Source: Rhinopithecus roxellana (Eukaryota > Chordata > Mammalia > Primates > Cercopithecidae). From it: DNA of 64,000 bases. A program made the translations under genes and the position numbers. The notes beneath the pieces are model-generated. The model ran no database searches, was not told the DNA's origin, and saw nothing but the letters and a program-made list of their open reading frames with translations. The stretch's first letter is position 1. The number at the start of each line of letters is the position of its first letter. This document shows, in pieces, positions 46,237 through 58,200 of the stretch. The stretch is taken from contig NC_044557.1 of the NCBI RefSeq assembly GCF_007565055.1, positions 74,844,595-74,908,594 on the forward strand, written 5' to 3'.

Positions 46237-47446
46237 TCTAATTTTTTTATTTATTAAATAGTCAATGAGTTATTTTGATAGTGTTTAACAAATATTTGTC
46301 CAGTCCATGAGTTTCTTTCATTATTGATCTTACCATTGAATTATATTTTAAAAAGGCCTCTTTGCTGGTTTAAAGTTTGTCTGTTTTATGACAGTCACAG
46401 AATGTGATGCCAGATACCAGCCATTTTTTTGACTTAAATTTCAAGTATGACTTTGAAGGCAACCAATGAAATAGAATTTCAAAACGGTGTTAGAATTTTA
46501 ATGCTGAGATGAAAGTTGACCTTAAATTCGTTGACCTGTGGATTGGTCACTAGGGCAAAATGGAAGTGAGGAGTCTTCACTTCTTAATCTTATTTCACTT
46601 GACTCTCTATTTTCTGAGATTGTTAATGTGTTAAGCACAATTATTTGAAAAATCAGAGTGTAAGATGTAATGCCGTAGGTTCATGCAGTGTTCATTTTGA
46701 GTCATAATTAGTGTAATTTTTATCTCGTGTACTTTTTTCAGTTTTGAAGGAAGAATAGTTGCTTTCTAGCTCACGGTTGATATGCTAGATTAATAGTAAT
46801 TATTGACTCCAAATCTGGATAACATTTCTAAGTTAACTGTTTTTTCCCCCCAGTTCTGACTTTTTTTCTGTTAACCTCCAAGTATGACAAGAAGTTATAT
46901 AGTTAGTTATGAGGGCATTCCTTTATTCCTGAAAAGAGAGTTGAGGACTTGTTTTATTTCCACAATTGTTGCTAAAATTTTTGTCATGCCATTTTTGAAA
47001 GGCTTATAAAGACATATTTCATTTCTTTATTTTGAATATATTTTCCATTAACTCTATCTTAAATAAATAATATTCATTTTATGTTACATTTTAGCCTTGT
47101 ATAAGGAGACAAAATAATTCCCCAGAAAAATGCTTGTAGCTTCATGATAATAAAAATAAATGTTAGCTAGATTTTAGATATTGCAGTGGTGAAAAAATGT
47201 AATTGTGTAACTAAATTGCTGCAATAAACCACAGGTGAGAATGAAAGGTGACATGACAGCAACATATTACATTGTTTTGTAGATATTTGCATCATACTTC
47301 TAATGGGAAAATCATCAAGTAAACACAAATCATAAAAATATCCAACTTGTAGACTCTTTGTTCTCTTCTTACGATTTCTAGGGTATTTAATTAGCCTTGG
47401 GATAGTTTAATAGGCAAATATGAATATAAGACCGCTTTACATTTCT
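46237..47446. other. Unassigned AT-rich DNA
   Basis: No gene or repeat family recognised. A c-run near 46846-46852 follows a T stretch. Confidence 0.45.
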
Positions 47447-47553
47447 TTTTTTTCATTTAGAGACAAGGTCCATCTCTGTCACCCACACTGGACTGCAGTG
47501 GTACAGTCCTAGCTCACGGCAGCCTCGAACTTCTGGGCTCAAGTGATCCTCCA
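47447..47553 (-). mobile_element. Partial Alu (monomer-like), minus strand
   Basis: 'agagacaaggtccatctctg', 'actggactgcagtggtacag' and 'agcctcgaacttctgggctc' represent about 100 bases of a reversed old Alu or free left monomer, cut off abruptly at 'atcctccag'. Confidence 0.8.
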
Positions 47554-50319
47554 GATAAACAAAGAATTTGGCATATGAAACAGGTATATTGAAAGAGGAA
47601 AAGGTGAACTAATGAAAAGGAAGCATAGAGGTAAGTATTTATAAAAACTGTTTATATTTGAGTCATAATTATTTTTATGATTAGAAACAATTTACAATCA
47701 CAAAACTGATATTAGAAGTGCTTACATATTTCACATGTAATAAGTTAAGTGTTTATTATTTGTGAAGAAAATTCTTAATATATATAACATTATATTCACT
47801 CATTAGAAATTGATCATGTATTTAAGTTTCCAAATAATACATTTTCTTTTCACAAAGTCATTTTCCTAAATGAAAATCTGAGTGCTATCCTAGAATACAA
47901 CAGTGCATAGTTTAAAAATAAAGATAAATCACTGTTGTTTAAAAATCAATTTGAAACCTCTGGGGGAAATTGCATCATTGCTGCAGTTCATATCTGTCAA
48001 AAATTGCTGGTTTCTCCAGAAGGAAAAACAAAACTGACAGATTTGAAGGCAATCTCTGTATAGGAATATTCAATTACATTCTTCTGCTCACTGTTTAATC
48101 ATATTTTAAATTGTAATTTAAAATCATGTAATTCTGATAACCTTATGATGTTTAGGCACGTATAGGTTAAATATTAACATACAAGAAACATAATATTCAC
48201 TATTTTTATAAAGTACATACATTTTATTCTTGAAAACTATATGTGGAATTAGTAAATTTATGTTATATATTCAGTTCTTACGCTAGTTAAATTCTGTCAA
48301 AAGTTTAGGAGTTTTTGATACACTGAAAAGTTAGTGTTTTTTAAAAACTATGTATATTAGATATCACAGGCTATAATATTAAGAACTGTAGTTGAATATG
48401 AATTTAGAAGTTTTGGTACGACAAATCACCCCGTATATTCCAGTTTTGGTCAAAGCGCACTGAAAATCCGTGACCACATTTTTTTAAATACAGAAGACAC
48501 TGAAAAGCCTTAAAACAAAGGAAAGCTAAACAAAGGGTATGTGGGTAGTGGATGTGATTTTAAATAGTTATTAGAAGAACATATCATTGATTTAGACTTT
48601 GCTTGGTGTCTGGGCCATTAAGAATCATGGGATACATTTCATGGTACCTCTGTAAACTAACAGCATCTAATGGAAATGCTTTTATTCCTGTCAATATCGC
48701 ATGCTGAAACTAAAATATTATTACAGGGATACTCAACCTAAAAAATGCTTAGAAAACAAAGTAAGTTTGGTTATCACCTCACAATTGGCAGAGTCTACCT
48801 GTTGTATCCATAGTGAGGGACAGAGTGAAGAGTCACAGGTTTCCACAACTTAAAAAATCTATTTCAAACTAGGCATTATTTACACTCAAAGACATAGAGA
48901 CTGGTACCTGACTCTCAGATGACTGCCCTTAGCATAAAATAAATAGAAAGGCTTCTCTTATCCTCTGGGAATAATACATAAATCATACCACATACAGTAG
49001 GATAACACTAAGGTTTACGTTTCTTATTATGATATTGATTCAAAGTTGATAAGGAAGAACCTTTTTGAGGAGGCTGTTAGGATAGCTTTGTTCACATGGA
49101 TTCAAACAATCCCTGTGGGAACTGTCCCTGATAAGATGCAGGGCTCTGGAAGCCAGGTCAATTGCTTTATTGGAAACTCAATATAGTATGCTATCCACTG
49201 TTGTTAGGGAGAAACACTACCTGCGGTTTTCCAGTTTTTGTGATGGTGAAAGATGAGCAAAAGAGGAGAGAGATAAGTCAGAACATAGCTGCAGCCATAT
49301 TTCTAAATATATCCTTGCCAAGCACAGAGCAGCAGGCAAGGCCCATGCCAAGGCTTGTCAGACAGATTTAGCTAGTAAAATACGACAAGTCCCTTTTAGA
49401 TTCAAACATTTTATTACTTGGCCAGAAAAAGGAAGAACAGCAAAAGGAGACAATGCACTGTGTTCTTTGTCCCCCACACTCAGAAGTGTAAAACTCAAAC
49501 AAAAAGGGCTAGTTGACAATGCAGTGAAAGGGACACTCTGTTCTTGAGCACTCAATGCTAGAAGGTTGTTAAGTATGTTTATAGACTGCAGCTGTAACCT
49601 AAGGGGCACAGAGCAGAAAACCTCATTCCTCATCAGAACCTGGGAAATAATGAGAAACGGAGGTATGACAGCCTCCCATGTGATACAAGAAGGTGAGGAG
49701 ATATGACCTCATGGCATTTTCTCATATCCTTTTATGAGAAGGCTTTTGTCTTCCAGAAAGCTCATAAGTTGTTCCACCAAGGCTCAGACTAGCTGTGGTT
49801 CAAACTTTTGCCTACATGGCCTATATGGATGGACACATGCAAAGTCACCAGGATGCCACGTTTCATTTATTCCCCTATAATACCAATGAAATCTAAATTT
49901 CCAATTGCATACTATGTGTCTTGAACATGATTTTCTTTCTCCTGTTTTTGTGATGTTTCATTTATTCCTCACTCATCAACACACACGCATGCACATGCAT
50001 TCACACACACAGATATATGAGAACAAAAATATTAAAATTACTTATAAAATACTTACTAAAATTACCATGGTGCCAGTAACAATTTTTCCTAGGTAGATGA
50101 ATATATATAATTTTATAACCCTCAAGCCTGTGAGTGGGGGCAATTGAAATTATATTAATACAAAGCAATTTGAAGGTCAAATCTTGCTGTCATAATTTTC
50201 TACCTTATATACTATCTTTGGGTAGATCACAAAAGAAAAAAAAATGGCCACAATTTTCTCTCTCTCTATTCATTCTCATTGCAAAGGGACTTTAAGAGGT
50301 AAAATCTATGTCTTAAACC
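47554..50319. other. Unassigned stretch, partly LTR-like
   Basis: No gene recognised. 49060-49880 is less AT-rich ('gagcagcaggcaaggcccatg', 'ccaccaaggctcagactagc') and may be a decayed LTR or ERV segment. A short ca-rich word cluster lies near 49978-50012. Confidence 0.35.
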
Positions 50320-50665
50320 TTTTAAATTGGGTTAGTCTAATGATATAATTTTGCTAATAGAAGACACAGAAGAGATAGGGTGCCAGTTCTAGGCTAGGTT
50401 GTCAAGAGGCCTTGCATGCTTTTCTCTCTGTTCCTTCGAACCTTAATACCAAGATGTGTGGCCAGAGGCCATTATTACTAAATATATGTGTATGTGTATG
50501 GCATCACCCAGCAGATAATCAACCTGCAGTTGCATGAATGAGGACTATGAGATCAAAAGAACTGCCCAGTAATCCCAGCTCCAAATAACGAGCATGCACA
50601 TTAGCTTCTTTAAGCCAGTAAGTTTTGGCCTGGTTGGTTATGTTGCAAAAAAATAACTAACACAA
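50320..50665 (+). mobile_element. MLT-type LTR, plus strand
   Basis: 'ttgctaatagaagacacag', 'gccagaggccattattact', 'agaactgcccagtaatccc' and the end 'ctttaagccagtaagttttg' followed by 'gttatgttgcaaaaaaataac' follow a MaLR-group LTR. The left border is approximate. Confidence 0.55.
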
Positions 50666-51095
50666 CTATGTATTCACTGGTAGAAGGAAAGGTACTCTAT
50701 GAAGGGATACCTTTTGGATATTGAAAGAGTTAAACGATGCTTGTACCTAATTATGAGAGATTTCCCAAATTTTCATGTGTGCTCCATTAAAGGTAGTTTT
50801 GTAATTTCTAAAATCTGTCATTCCAAATGATAATCAAGTCTTAAAAATTTATTCTTCTTTTGGATGTAGACATTTAATGTCTTCATTATTATTGTTGTAA
50901 TTGTCTGGGTGTTACTTCACTACTGCAGCAATGATCAAAAGGACAACCAGTACAGTGGTAATTTTAATAAGACTCATACAAGGCATTTGACTGTGCTTGA
51001 TGACTTTAACTCTTTCAAACTGTGAGTTAGGTAACCAACGATTTTTTAAAAGTCTACTCAGTCCTTTTTTATTCTACAATGAAAGTCAGTGACCT

Positions 51096-51429
51096 GGCCA
51101 ACCGTGGTGTCTCACGCCTGTAATCTCAGCACTTTGGGACGCCGAGGAAGGCAGATCCCCTGAGGTCAGGAGTTCAAGACCAGCCTGGCTAAAATGGTGA
51201 AACCCCATTTATGCTAAAAATATGAAAAATTAGTTAGGCATGGTGGTGCATGCCTATAATCCCACCAATTCAGGAGGCTGAAGCATGAGAATCGCTTGAA
51301 CCCGGGAGGCGGAGGTTGCAGTGAGCTGAGATGGTGCCATTGCACTCCAGCTTGGGCAACAAATGTGAAACCCCATTTCAAAAAAAAAAAAAAAGGAAAG
51401 AAAAGAAAAAAAAAAGCGTGGGGAGGGAA
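51096..51429 (+). mobile_element. AluS, plus strand
   Basis: Alu from 'ggccaaccgtggtgtctcac' through 'gagctgagatggtgccattg' to an A-tail with ggaaag interruptions. Despite its divergence a perfect 15-bp target duplication gaaagtcagtgacct flanks it (51081-51095 and 51430-51444). Confidence 0.95.
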
Positions 51430-51444
51430 GAAAGTCAGTGACCT

Positions 51445-53099
51445 GTAAGAAGTAATTTAATGAACTGAGAAATGGATTTTAAGTGATGGTATAATAGCTT
51501 TTAAGTTTGCCTTCTCATTTTAATAATAGGGTTACACTGGATCTTGAATCAGATAACTTTGTTGAATTTTTAATTTTATTTTTAATAAACAATTATGATT
51601 TAATTTTTTAAGATTTTATTAAGATTTAATTTTACTTAAAATATTAAGTAAAACATATAATACATATTTTTCAACAATTTAATTTAAAAAGTTTTTATTG
51701 ATATGTAATGATTTTGAAATTTATTCATCATATGTAATTAGCAATATTAGAATCCTTAAACAACCAACACTTTCACTTTAGCATACATAACTCATAACAA
51801 TAAAAATGCATACATTTGAATATTTTCAAAAATGTCACTAATACGAAGATAAAATAGAAAGTGTCTAAATGGTCTAGAATTTCTGATTTAATTTGTACCA
51901 CTTAATTGTGTAAAATTAGAAATACTTTCCAGGTCTGTTTTAAAATATTTACTAAGTCTTTCAACTATAAAACTATGTCTTGCTCTCTAGCAATGGAGGG
52001 GATAATTAACTGGTTCTTCTTTTTAGGCAAAAATAAATATGAAAAATAAAACATTGTAACTGAAATTAAATATCCTACTTCCCTGTCTTCTTTCTAGCTC
52101 ATTCTGACTGAAGAAATTAAATCAATTCATCAGGCAAGGCAGATAGATAAGCAGAATTCTTAATCAACAGGAAACTTTACTGAATTTTTAAAAATCTTGT
52201 CTCCTTTTAGCACATTTAGATTTTATGCCTTGAACTGTTACTAATTAGAGAATATGGTGCTAATTATTAGCTATTTCAGTTATCTCAGAAGTGAATGACT
52301 TTCTTTCAATTAATATTCTAACTTAGTAAGACAATTATTTAGTTGAGGCCTTGATTATGAATTTAATCATTTAAAACTATAAATCTTGATGCATCACAAA
52401 ACTTTCAAAATGTGAGATGGGTATAAGGTTTTACCATATATGCAAACTGACAAATTGTCCTGCCACAGTTTCCTAGATGCTGACAGAAGATACAGATGGA
52501 ACTCTTTAGTCTGAGATCACTCACATCACAGCAAGCAGCATGAGCTTCAAGTTTATGTTGCTTTCTCTTATCCTCCAAGTCCCTGAAGAGTGACATGGAG
52601 TGGCCCAGGTACATGTTGTATACAAAGTAGGTTTATGTCACAGATGAGGAACCCCAAGCTTAAGGAACTGATTTTTAATAACAGGTGCAAGCAAAATGCT
52701 TCAAAAGGTAGAATTTTTTTGAAAGGATACTGGAGAATGAACAAATATGCCTTCTGCTTAAGAAGGAGATGCTACCTGTACCTTTCAAAGTACTTCACTA
52801 TATAGGCAATAACAGTTTAGAATAGAAACTATCAGTGCTTCTGCTTACAAAACATGCAATAGAAAACCATTTAGAAAATTGTCTCCCAACAAAACTGTGG
52901 TATCTGAGTAGAAAAAATAATAGGTCAATACTGTTGATAAACAAAACAACAATATTTAAGCTATAGTATAAATTTGAAAGTATATATTAATAAATTGAGA
53001 CAAAGAATTTAGATATTTAATTGGCTTTGGCTTGGTTCTAGATATTCATGTTTAATTAACTTAAGCTCTTGTAGTAACAGCCAATAAATTGTATCAATG
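51445..53099. other. Unassigned AT-rich DNA
   Basis: No gene or repeat family recognised. A 10-bp inverted repeat lies at 51630-51653. Confidence 0.45.
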
Positions 53100-54078
53100 T
53101 TTTATTGATATGTTGATAGCAATAGGAGGCAGTAAATTCCTAAGCAGACAGGGATAGGTCCCCAGTCAAACTTGACCTTCAAGCCAAGAACAGTCTACAG
53201 CCTGAAAACTAGGATACCAGCTCCAGATAAAATCCTTGGACCAGAGTGAGAACTCCCATTTCCAGATAAAATCCTTGGACCAGAGTGAGAACTCCCATTC
53301 CCATTTGGCATGCTTTCTCCCAATTGCTCAAAAGTCAGAAGTCAAAAATTAAGGTTTGGGAACCTCTGCCTAGATTTCAGAGGATGTATGGAAACACCTG
53401 GATATCCAGACAAAAGTTTGCTCCAGGGGTGGAGTGCTAATGGAGAATCTCTGCTAGCACAGTGAGGAAGAGAAATGTGGGATTGAAACCCCAACACAAA
53501 GTCCCCAATGAGGCACTGACTAGTGGAGCTATGAGAAGGGGGCCACCATCCTCCAGAACCCAGAATGGTAGATCCACTGACAGCTTGCACCATGCACCTG
53601 GAAAAGCCACAGACACTCAATGCCAGCTGTGAAAACAGCCAGGAGTGAGGCTGTACAGTGCAAAGCCACAGGGGCAGAGCAGCCCAAGCCCATGGGAGCC
53701 CACCTCTTGCATCAGGAGGACTTGGATGTGAGACACGGAGTCAAAGGAGATTGTTTTGGAGCTTTCAGATTTAATGACTGCCCTGCTGAATTTTGGACTT
53801 GCATGGGGCCTGTAGCCCCTTTGTTTTGGTCAATTACCCTCATTTGGAGTGAAAGCATTTATCCAATACCTGTATCCCCATTGTGTCCTGGAAGTAATTA
53901 ACTTGCTTTTGATTTTACATGCTCCTAGGCAGAAGGGACTTACCTTGTCTCAGATGAGACCTTGGTCTTGGACTTTTGAATTAATGCTGAAATGAGTTAA
54001 GACTTTGGGAGTCTGTTGGGAAGGCATGATCAGTTTTGAAATGTGAGGACATGAGATTTGGGAGGGACTGGGGCAGAA
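53100..54078 (+). mobile_element. MaLR internal region (MST/THE1-internal-like), 5'-truncated
   Basis: Sequence immediately upstream of the LTR, with 'gacttggatgtgagacacgg', 'ttttggacttgcatggggcc', 'gagaccttggtcttggac', 'gtctgttgggaaggcatgat' and 'catgagatttgggaggg', is the 3' internal part of a MaLR element, ending directly at the LTR. No intact protein frame is present, and no 5' LTR was found upstream. A 39-bp tandem duplication lies at 53223-53300. Confidence 0.65.
53223..53300. repeat. 39-bp tandem duplication
   Basis: Two adjacent copies of a 39-bp unit beginning ccagataaaatccttggacc (53223-53261 and 53262-53300) differ at one position only, the last base (t versus c). Confidence 0.95.
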
Positions 54079-54445
54079 TGATATGGTTAGGCGTTGTGTC
54101 CCCACCCAAATCTCATCTTGAATTGTACTCCCCAGGTGTTTAGGGAGAGACCTGATAAGAAGTGATTGAATTAACGGGGCAGTTTCCTCCATTTTGTTTT
54201 CATGATAGTGTGTGAGTTCTCATGAGATCTGATGGTTTTATAAGGCAGTTTTCTCTACTGTTGCTTGCTCTCTCTCACCTACAACCATGTAAGACACGCC
54301 TCTTCCCTTTTCGCCATGATTGTAAGTTTCCTGAGGCTTCCCCAGACATATGGTACTGTGAGTCAACTAAACTTCTTTTTTTATAAATAAATTACCCAGT
54401 CTCAGGTATGTCTGTATGGCAGTTTGAAAATGGACTAGACTCCCA
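54079..54445 (+). mobile_element. MaLR (MST/THE1-like) 3' LTR, plus strand
   Basis: Begins TGATATGGTTAGGCG and ends GGACTAGACTCCCA with 'cccacccaaatctcatcttg', 'gagatctgatggttttata' and 'catgattgtaagtttcctga'. It is preceded directly by MaLR internal sequence, so it is the 3' LTR of a truncated element. Confidence 0.88.
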
Positions 54446-56899
54446 CAGGAAGAGATATCAAGAACTTTAAGTGTTCTCAGATTTTACTTCATATACAAGC
54501 TTGCCTGTCCACTGTTTTGCAGAGAGACAGTATCTGTGTCTTCTAAGGCTCCGATGTGTAAACATTCTTCAAACGCTTTCAGAACAACAGTTAGTTCCTC
54601 ACTTGAAAGACATGCAGAAATATGAGATAAGGGTTGGTTATAAATATAACACAGAGGAAAAATCAAAACATTAAAGACACTTGGCGTAAGTGGAAAGAGG
54701 TTCCCAGAGCAGAAGCTGTCTTTCCACAGTGACTTGGAGGCTCATACAGTTTTTTTTTTTTTTTTTTTTAAATCACCTTATGAAAAGGCAGAAAATGGTG
54801 AGTATATAGAAAAGCAGTGTTAATCTGTGGGATTTAAAAAAACAAAATTTTCATAGGTTTTTGTTGCTTTTTAAAATTTTTGTGTCTTGGCTTGGAACTC
54901 AGAAGGTTTGGAGGGGCATCTTTAGACCTTCCATTGTATGTCTATGAAACAATAATTTATTTATGTTCTATAAGCCATTAAATTGGTGGAGAATGACATT
55001 TATTTTTCTGGCAGGAGAATATTCTACTAACCTATTTTCTTCCCATTTCCTCTGAGTTTTGTAATTATACAGAAATATCTGATAAAAGCTGAGATTTAGT
55101 GAGGACTTGATATACAATATATACAGTAATATTTTATAATTCCTCTGTTAAAATAGTCTTCTTATATCTTATTTAATTGGAGGTTACAAGACAGAGAGGT
55201 AGGTTGTTGCTTGCATATTAGAGTAAAAATTAAAAATTTTGGAGTACCGTAAAGGAACATATCAAGTAAAGAGCAGTCTTCAAATTATTAACCTGAAATG
55301 TTAATGATAGTGTATGTCTGAAACAAAGGTGATATCTAAGTTTTGTAAATAACCTCCCTCAGATAAATACGCCATATTACCTAAAGCATAAAGTCCTACG
55401 TAAGTAATGTGATTGTTTATTTTATTTTCTACTTGATCTGTGTAACTTATGACCTAAGCAGGCAATAAAGAAACATAATCTGAATAAATGAATATGTCTT
55501 TGATGCTTTACCTGAAATTCTCCATGTATTGGTTTATCCTTCAAAGATTCCTTCCAGTACTCCATGCATGGCCAAGGTATTCTGTGCCACTGCATTCTTT
55601 ACTAGCTTCTTTCACTAAAATCTTTTAGTCTCCTCTGTTACTCAGAGAGAAATTTTATTGCTATTCACATGTTCCCTGTGTTAGCACAAAAGGCAGACTT
55701 CACAGGGGCTTTCTTAACGCTGCTTTAATCTGCCATCTTCTTAGAGTCTCTGTTTTATTCCCTTAGGGCTAAAACAGAGTTGGCCAAATTTAACCACCTC
55801 TTAGATTTTTCAGGGCCAAAGAAGATACATTTAGTCCTGAATCAACCTTAGTCCAACATGAACATATTATTTGCCCAGAAGCAAGCTATTCAAATTTGAG
55901 AACTTCCAAATTGGTGAATATAAATGCAGCTTGCTACATGATTGCAAGAGTGTTCATTGTTCTGTTTTAGTATATTAAATCTCTAATCAGAGCTTTGAAA
56001 TACAATTAAAACATAAAACAAGGAACAATAATGCAATGGAACTCATTTTAAAGGCATGCATTTGAGTTCAGAAGAATGAGTAGGGATTAGTCATGACAAA
56101 TGGCAAAAAAAAAAAAAAAGAACATTGGGAAGAGGTAACATAAATTTTCTGCAGGCAATTTGTGGTGAAGAAGATTCAAAGCTGAATAAACAGATGTAAG
56201 TTCAGGATTAATTGGGTGGAATGGGCAAGAAGGGAAAAGGAGAAAGATGCAGATAAAAAGGAATCAACATGAACTTAAGTTCAAAGTCCTTTATTATTTC
56301 TCTTACAATTGTCTCTTTCTGTTTTCTTGGTAAACTTCTTTAACCTCTGCAACTCCCAGAGTAAAATATATATTCTCAACTATTACTCTATACTTATTTA
56401 TTTACTTACTTGTTTGTTGTCATTCATTTGTTTGAATATATGTATGTATGTATCTATACATGTTAGAAACTAACACTGGGAAAAATTTTTATCACGTTTG
56501 GATATCATGTGTGAGATTCACAATTTTGTCTGATTCTTATAGAGGGCTTAGGATGCCCAGATATGCTTTTTCTCATTCGCCTAACATATTTTTATTTTTA
56601 AAGTAAAAGTTTCAATGAAACAGTAGATTTGTTATACGTCTTTTAAAAATGTGATATCTACATAGGTATACTTAGAGAAATGTACACAAATTATCAAAAA
56701 CATACATCTGAACTATTTTCTGAATGTGAAATGAACATCCTAATAAAAAAATAGAATTAGTGTCATATGGATCCAAAATTTGCTTCTTATAATTAATGAA
56801 CTTAAAGATACCGCTTAAATTTTTAGAATGTTAGGATGGAAAAAGCTTTTCAAACTGTCTCTCAAAATTCAGAAACCATAAAGAAATTTGATAAAAGTT
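54446..56899. other. Unassigned stretch
   Basis: No gene recognised. A T20 run (54750-54769) and an A-run (56106-56119) are the only clear simple repeats. Confidence 0.45.
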
Positions 56900-57480
56900 A
56901 TTACATAGACTATTAAACATAAATAAACATGATTAAAATATGTCATAATCAAAGTCAAATAAAAATGGAAAAATATATTTGTAGCCAATATCATAGATTA
57001 AAAATGAATTTCCTAAATTTTAGATACATACACCAATAAATCAATAGAAAAAATGGCAAATAAGTAGACAATTCAGAGAAAATAAAATGCAAATGACCCT
57101 TGGACATGTAAAAATATCATCTATCAGAGAATTTAAAATTAAGACCACACTAAGCAACAAATTTCATAATAATTTGGTGAAAAAAGAAAAGTTTGATCAC
57201 ACTGTTCTACTTGTCAAAGCTTTATATCATATATTGCTGACAGTATGCTTTGATACATCCCTAGTGAAAGGCAGTATGTTTGCGGACAAACACTCTCACT
57301 AAGAGTGCTGTAATTCTACTCCTTGGAATTATCCTATTAAGGTATTATAGTCGCACACATATAAAATAACACAGAGGAACACTTATTGCAAAACTTGATA
57401 ACAACTAAAAATAGGAAACAAGCTAATGTCCATTCAACTAGAGAAGATCTGGAAAGCTGTAAAAGACTATGTGGTTGGTG
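56900..57480 (+). mobile_element. Old L1 ORF2 3'-end fragment, plus strand
   Basis: 'atgcaaatgacccttggacat', 'attaagaccacactaagcaa', 'ttctactccttggaattatcc', 'aacacttattgcaaaacttg' and 'ggaaacaagctaatgtccatt' follow the C-terminal end of ORF2 of an old (L1MC/L1ME-age) L1. It is heavily mutated. Confidence 0.55.
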
Positions 57481-57744
57481 AGACATTGTTCAGGAGTTGG
57501 TGGAGGTCTCACTGCAGAAGCAGAGATTGGACACAACCTTTTCTTTTGCTATTATGTTGAAAATATATGCGTGGAGAAAAATAACATATAAATAAACTTC
57601 TGCCTCTGAAATATTTCTGTTCTGTACCCCCTTGTAGTCAGAAAGACTATCTAGAGTTTTACCATCAATTTTATTTCTTATACTGTATTTTAATTTTGCC
57701 TTTTTATTTTGTAAGTAATAATCATACGGTGTATAATCTATGTG

Positions 57745-58200
57745 TGTGGCTTCTTTTATTTTTAAAATGTTATGATACATAGTAGATATACATGTATTTA
57801 TGGAGTACATGAAATGTTTTGATACAGGCATGCAATATGAAATGAGACCATCATATAGAGAATGGGATATCCATCTCCTCAAGAATTTATCCTCGGTGGC
57901 TCCTTTTAAATAATGACATGCTTATGAGATTAATCTATAGGTTGTTGTGTTTCATTGTTTATTCCTTTGTATATATACACATACTATATTGAGTGAATAT
58001 AGTATAATCTACTCATCATAATTTTGGTGACTATCTAGATATGTTTGATAGAAATATCTGGATAGTTTCCAGTTTGGGACTGTTGAGAATATATACTGCT
58101 TAAAGATACATAATACTGGTATGATCATTCTAGTGAATAAATTTTTGTGAAAATATGCATGCATATCTGTTCCTTATACACCCACGAGTGGACTTTCTTG
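57745..58200 (-). mobile_element. L1 3'-end fragment, minus strand
   Basis: 'tgtatttatggagtacatga', 'gatacaggcatgcaatatg' and 'atatccatctcctcaagaat' fit a primate L1 3'UTR read in reverse. Sequence from about 57950 with 'atatatacacatactatatt' looks like reversed ORF2 3' text. The two parts may be separate pieces. Confidence 0.5.

Noticed and set aside
53342..53901. Two ~92-codon frames on opposite strands near the MaLR LTR
   Set aside because: They lie in MaLR internal DNA, which carries no intact protein frame here; no recognisable gag-like motif and no consistent frame beyond these stretches.
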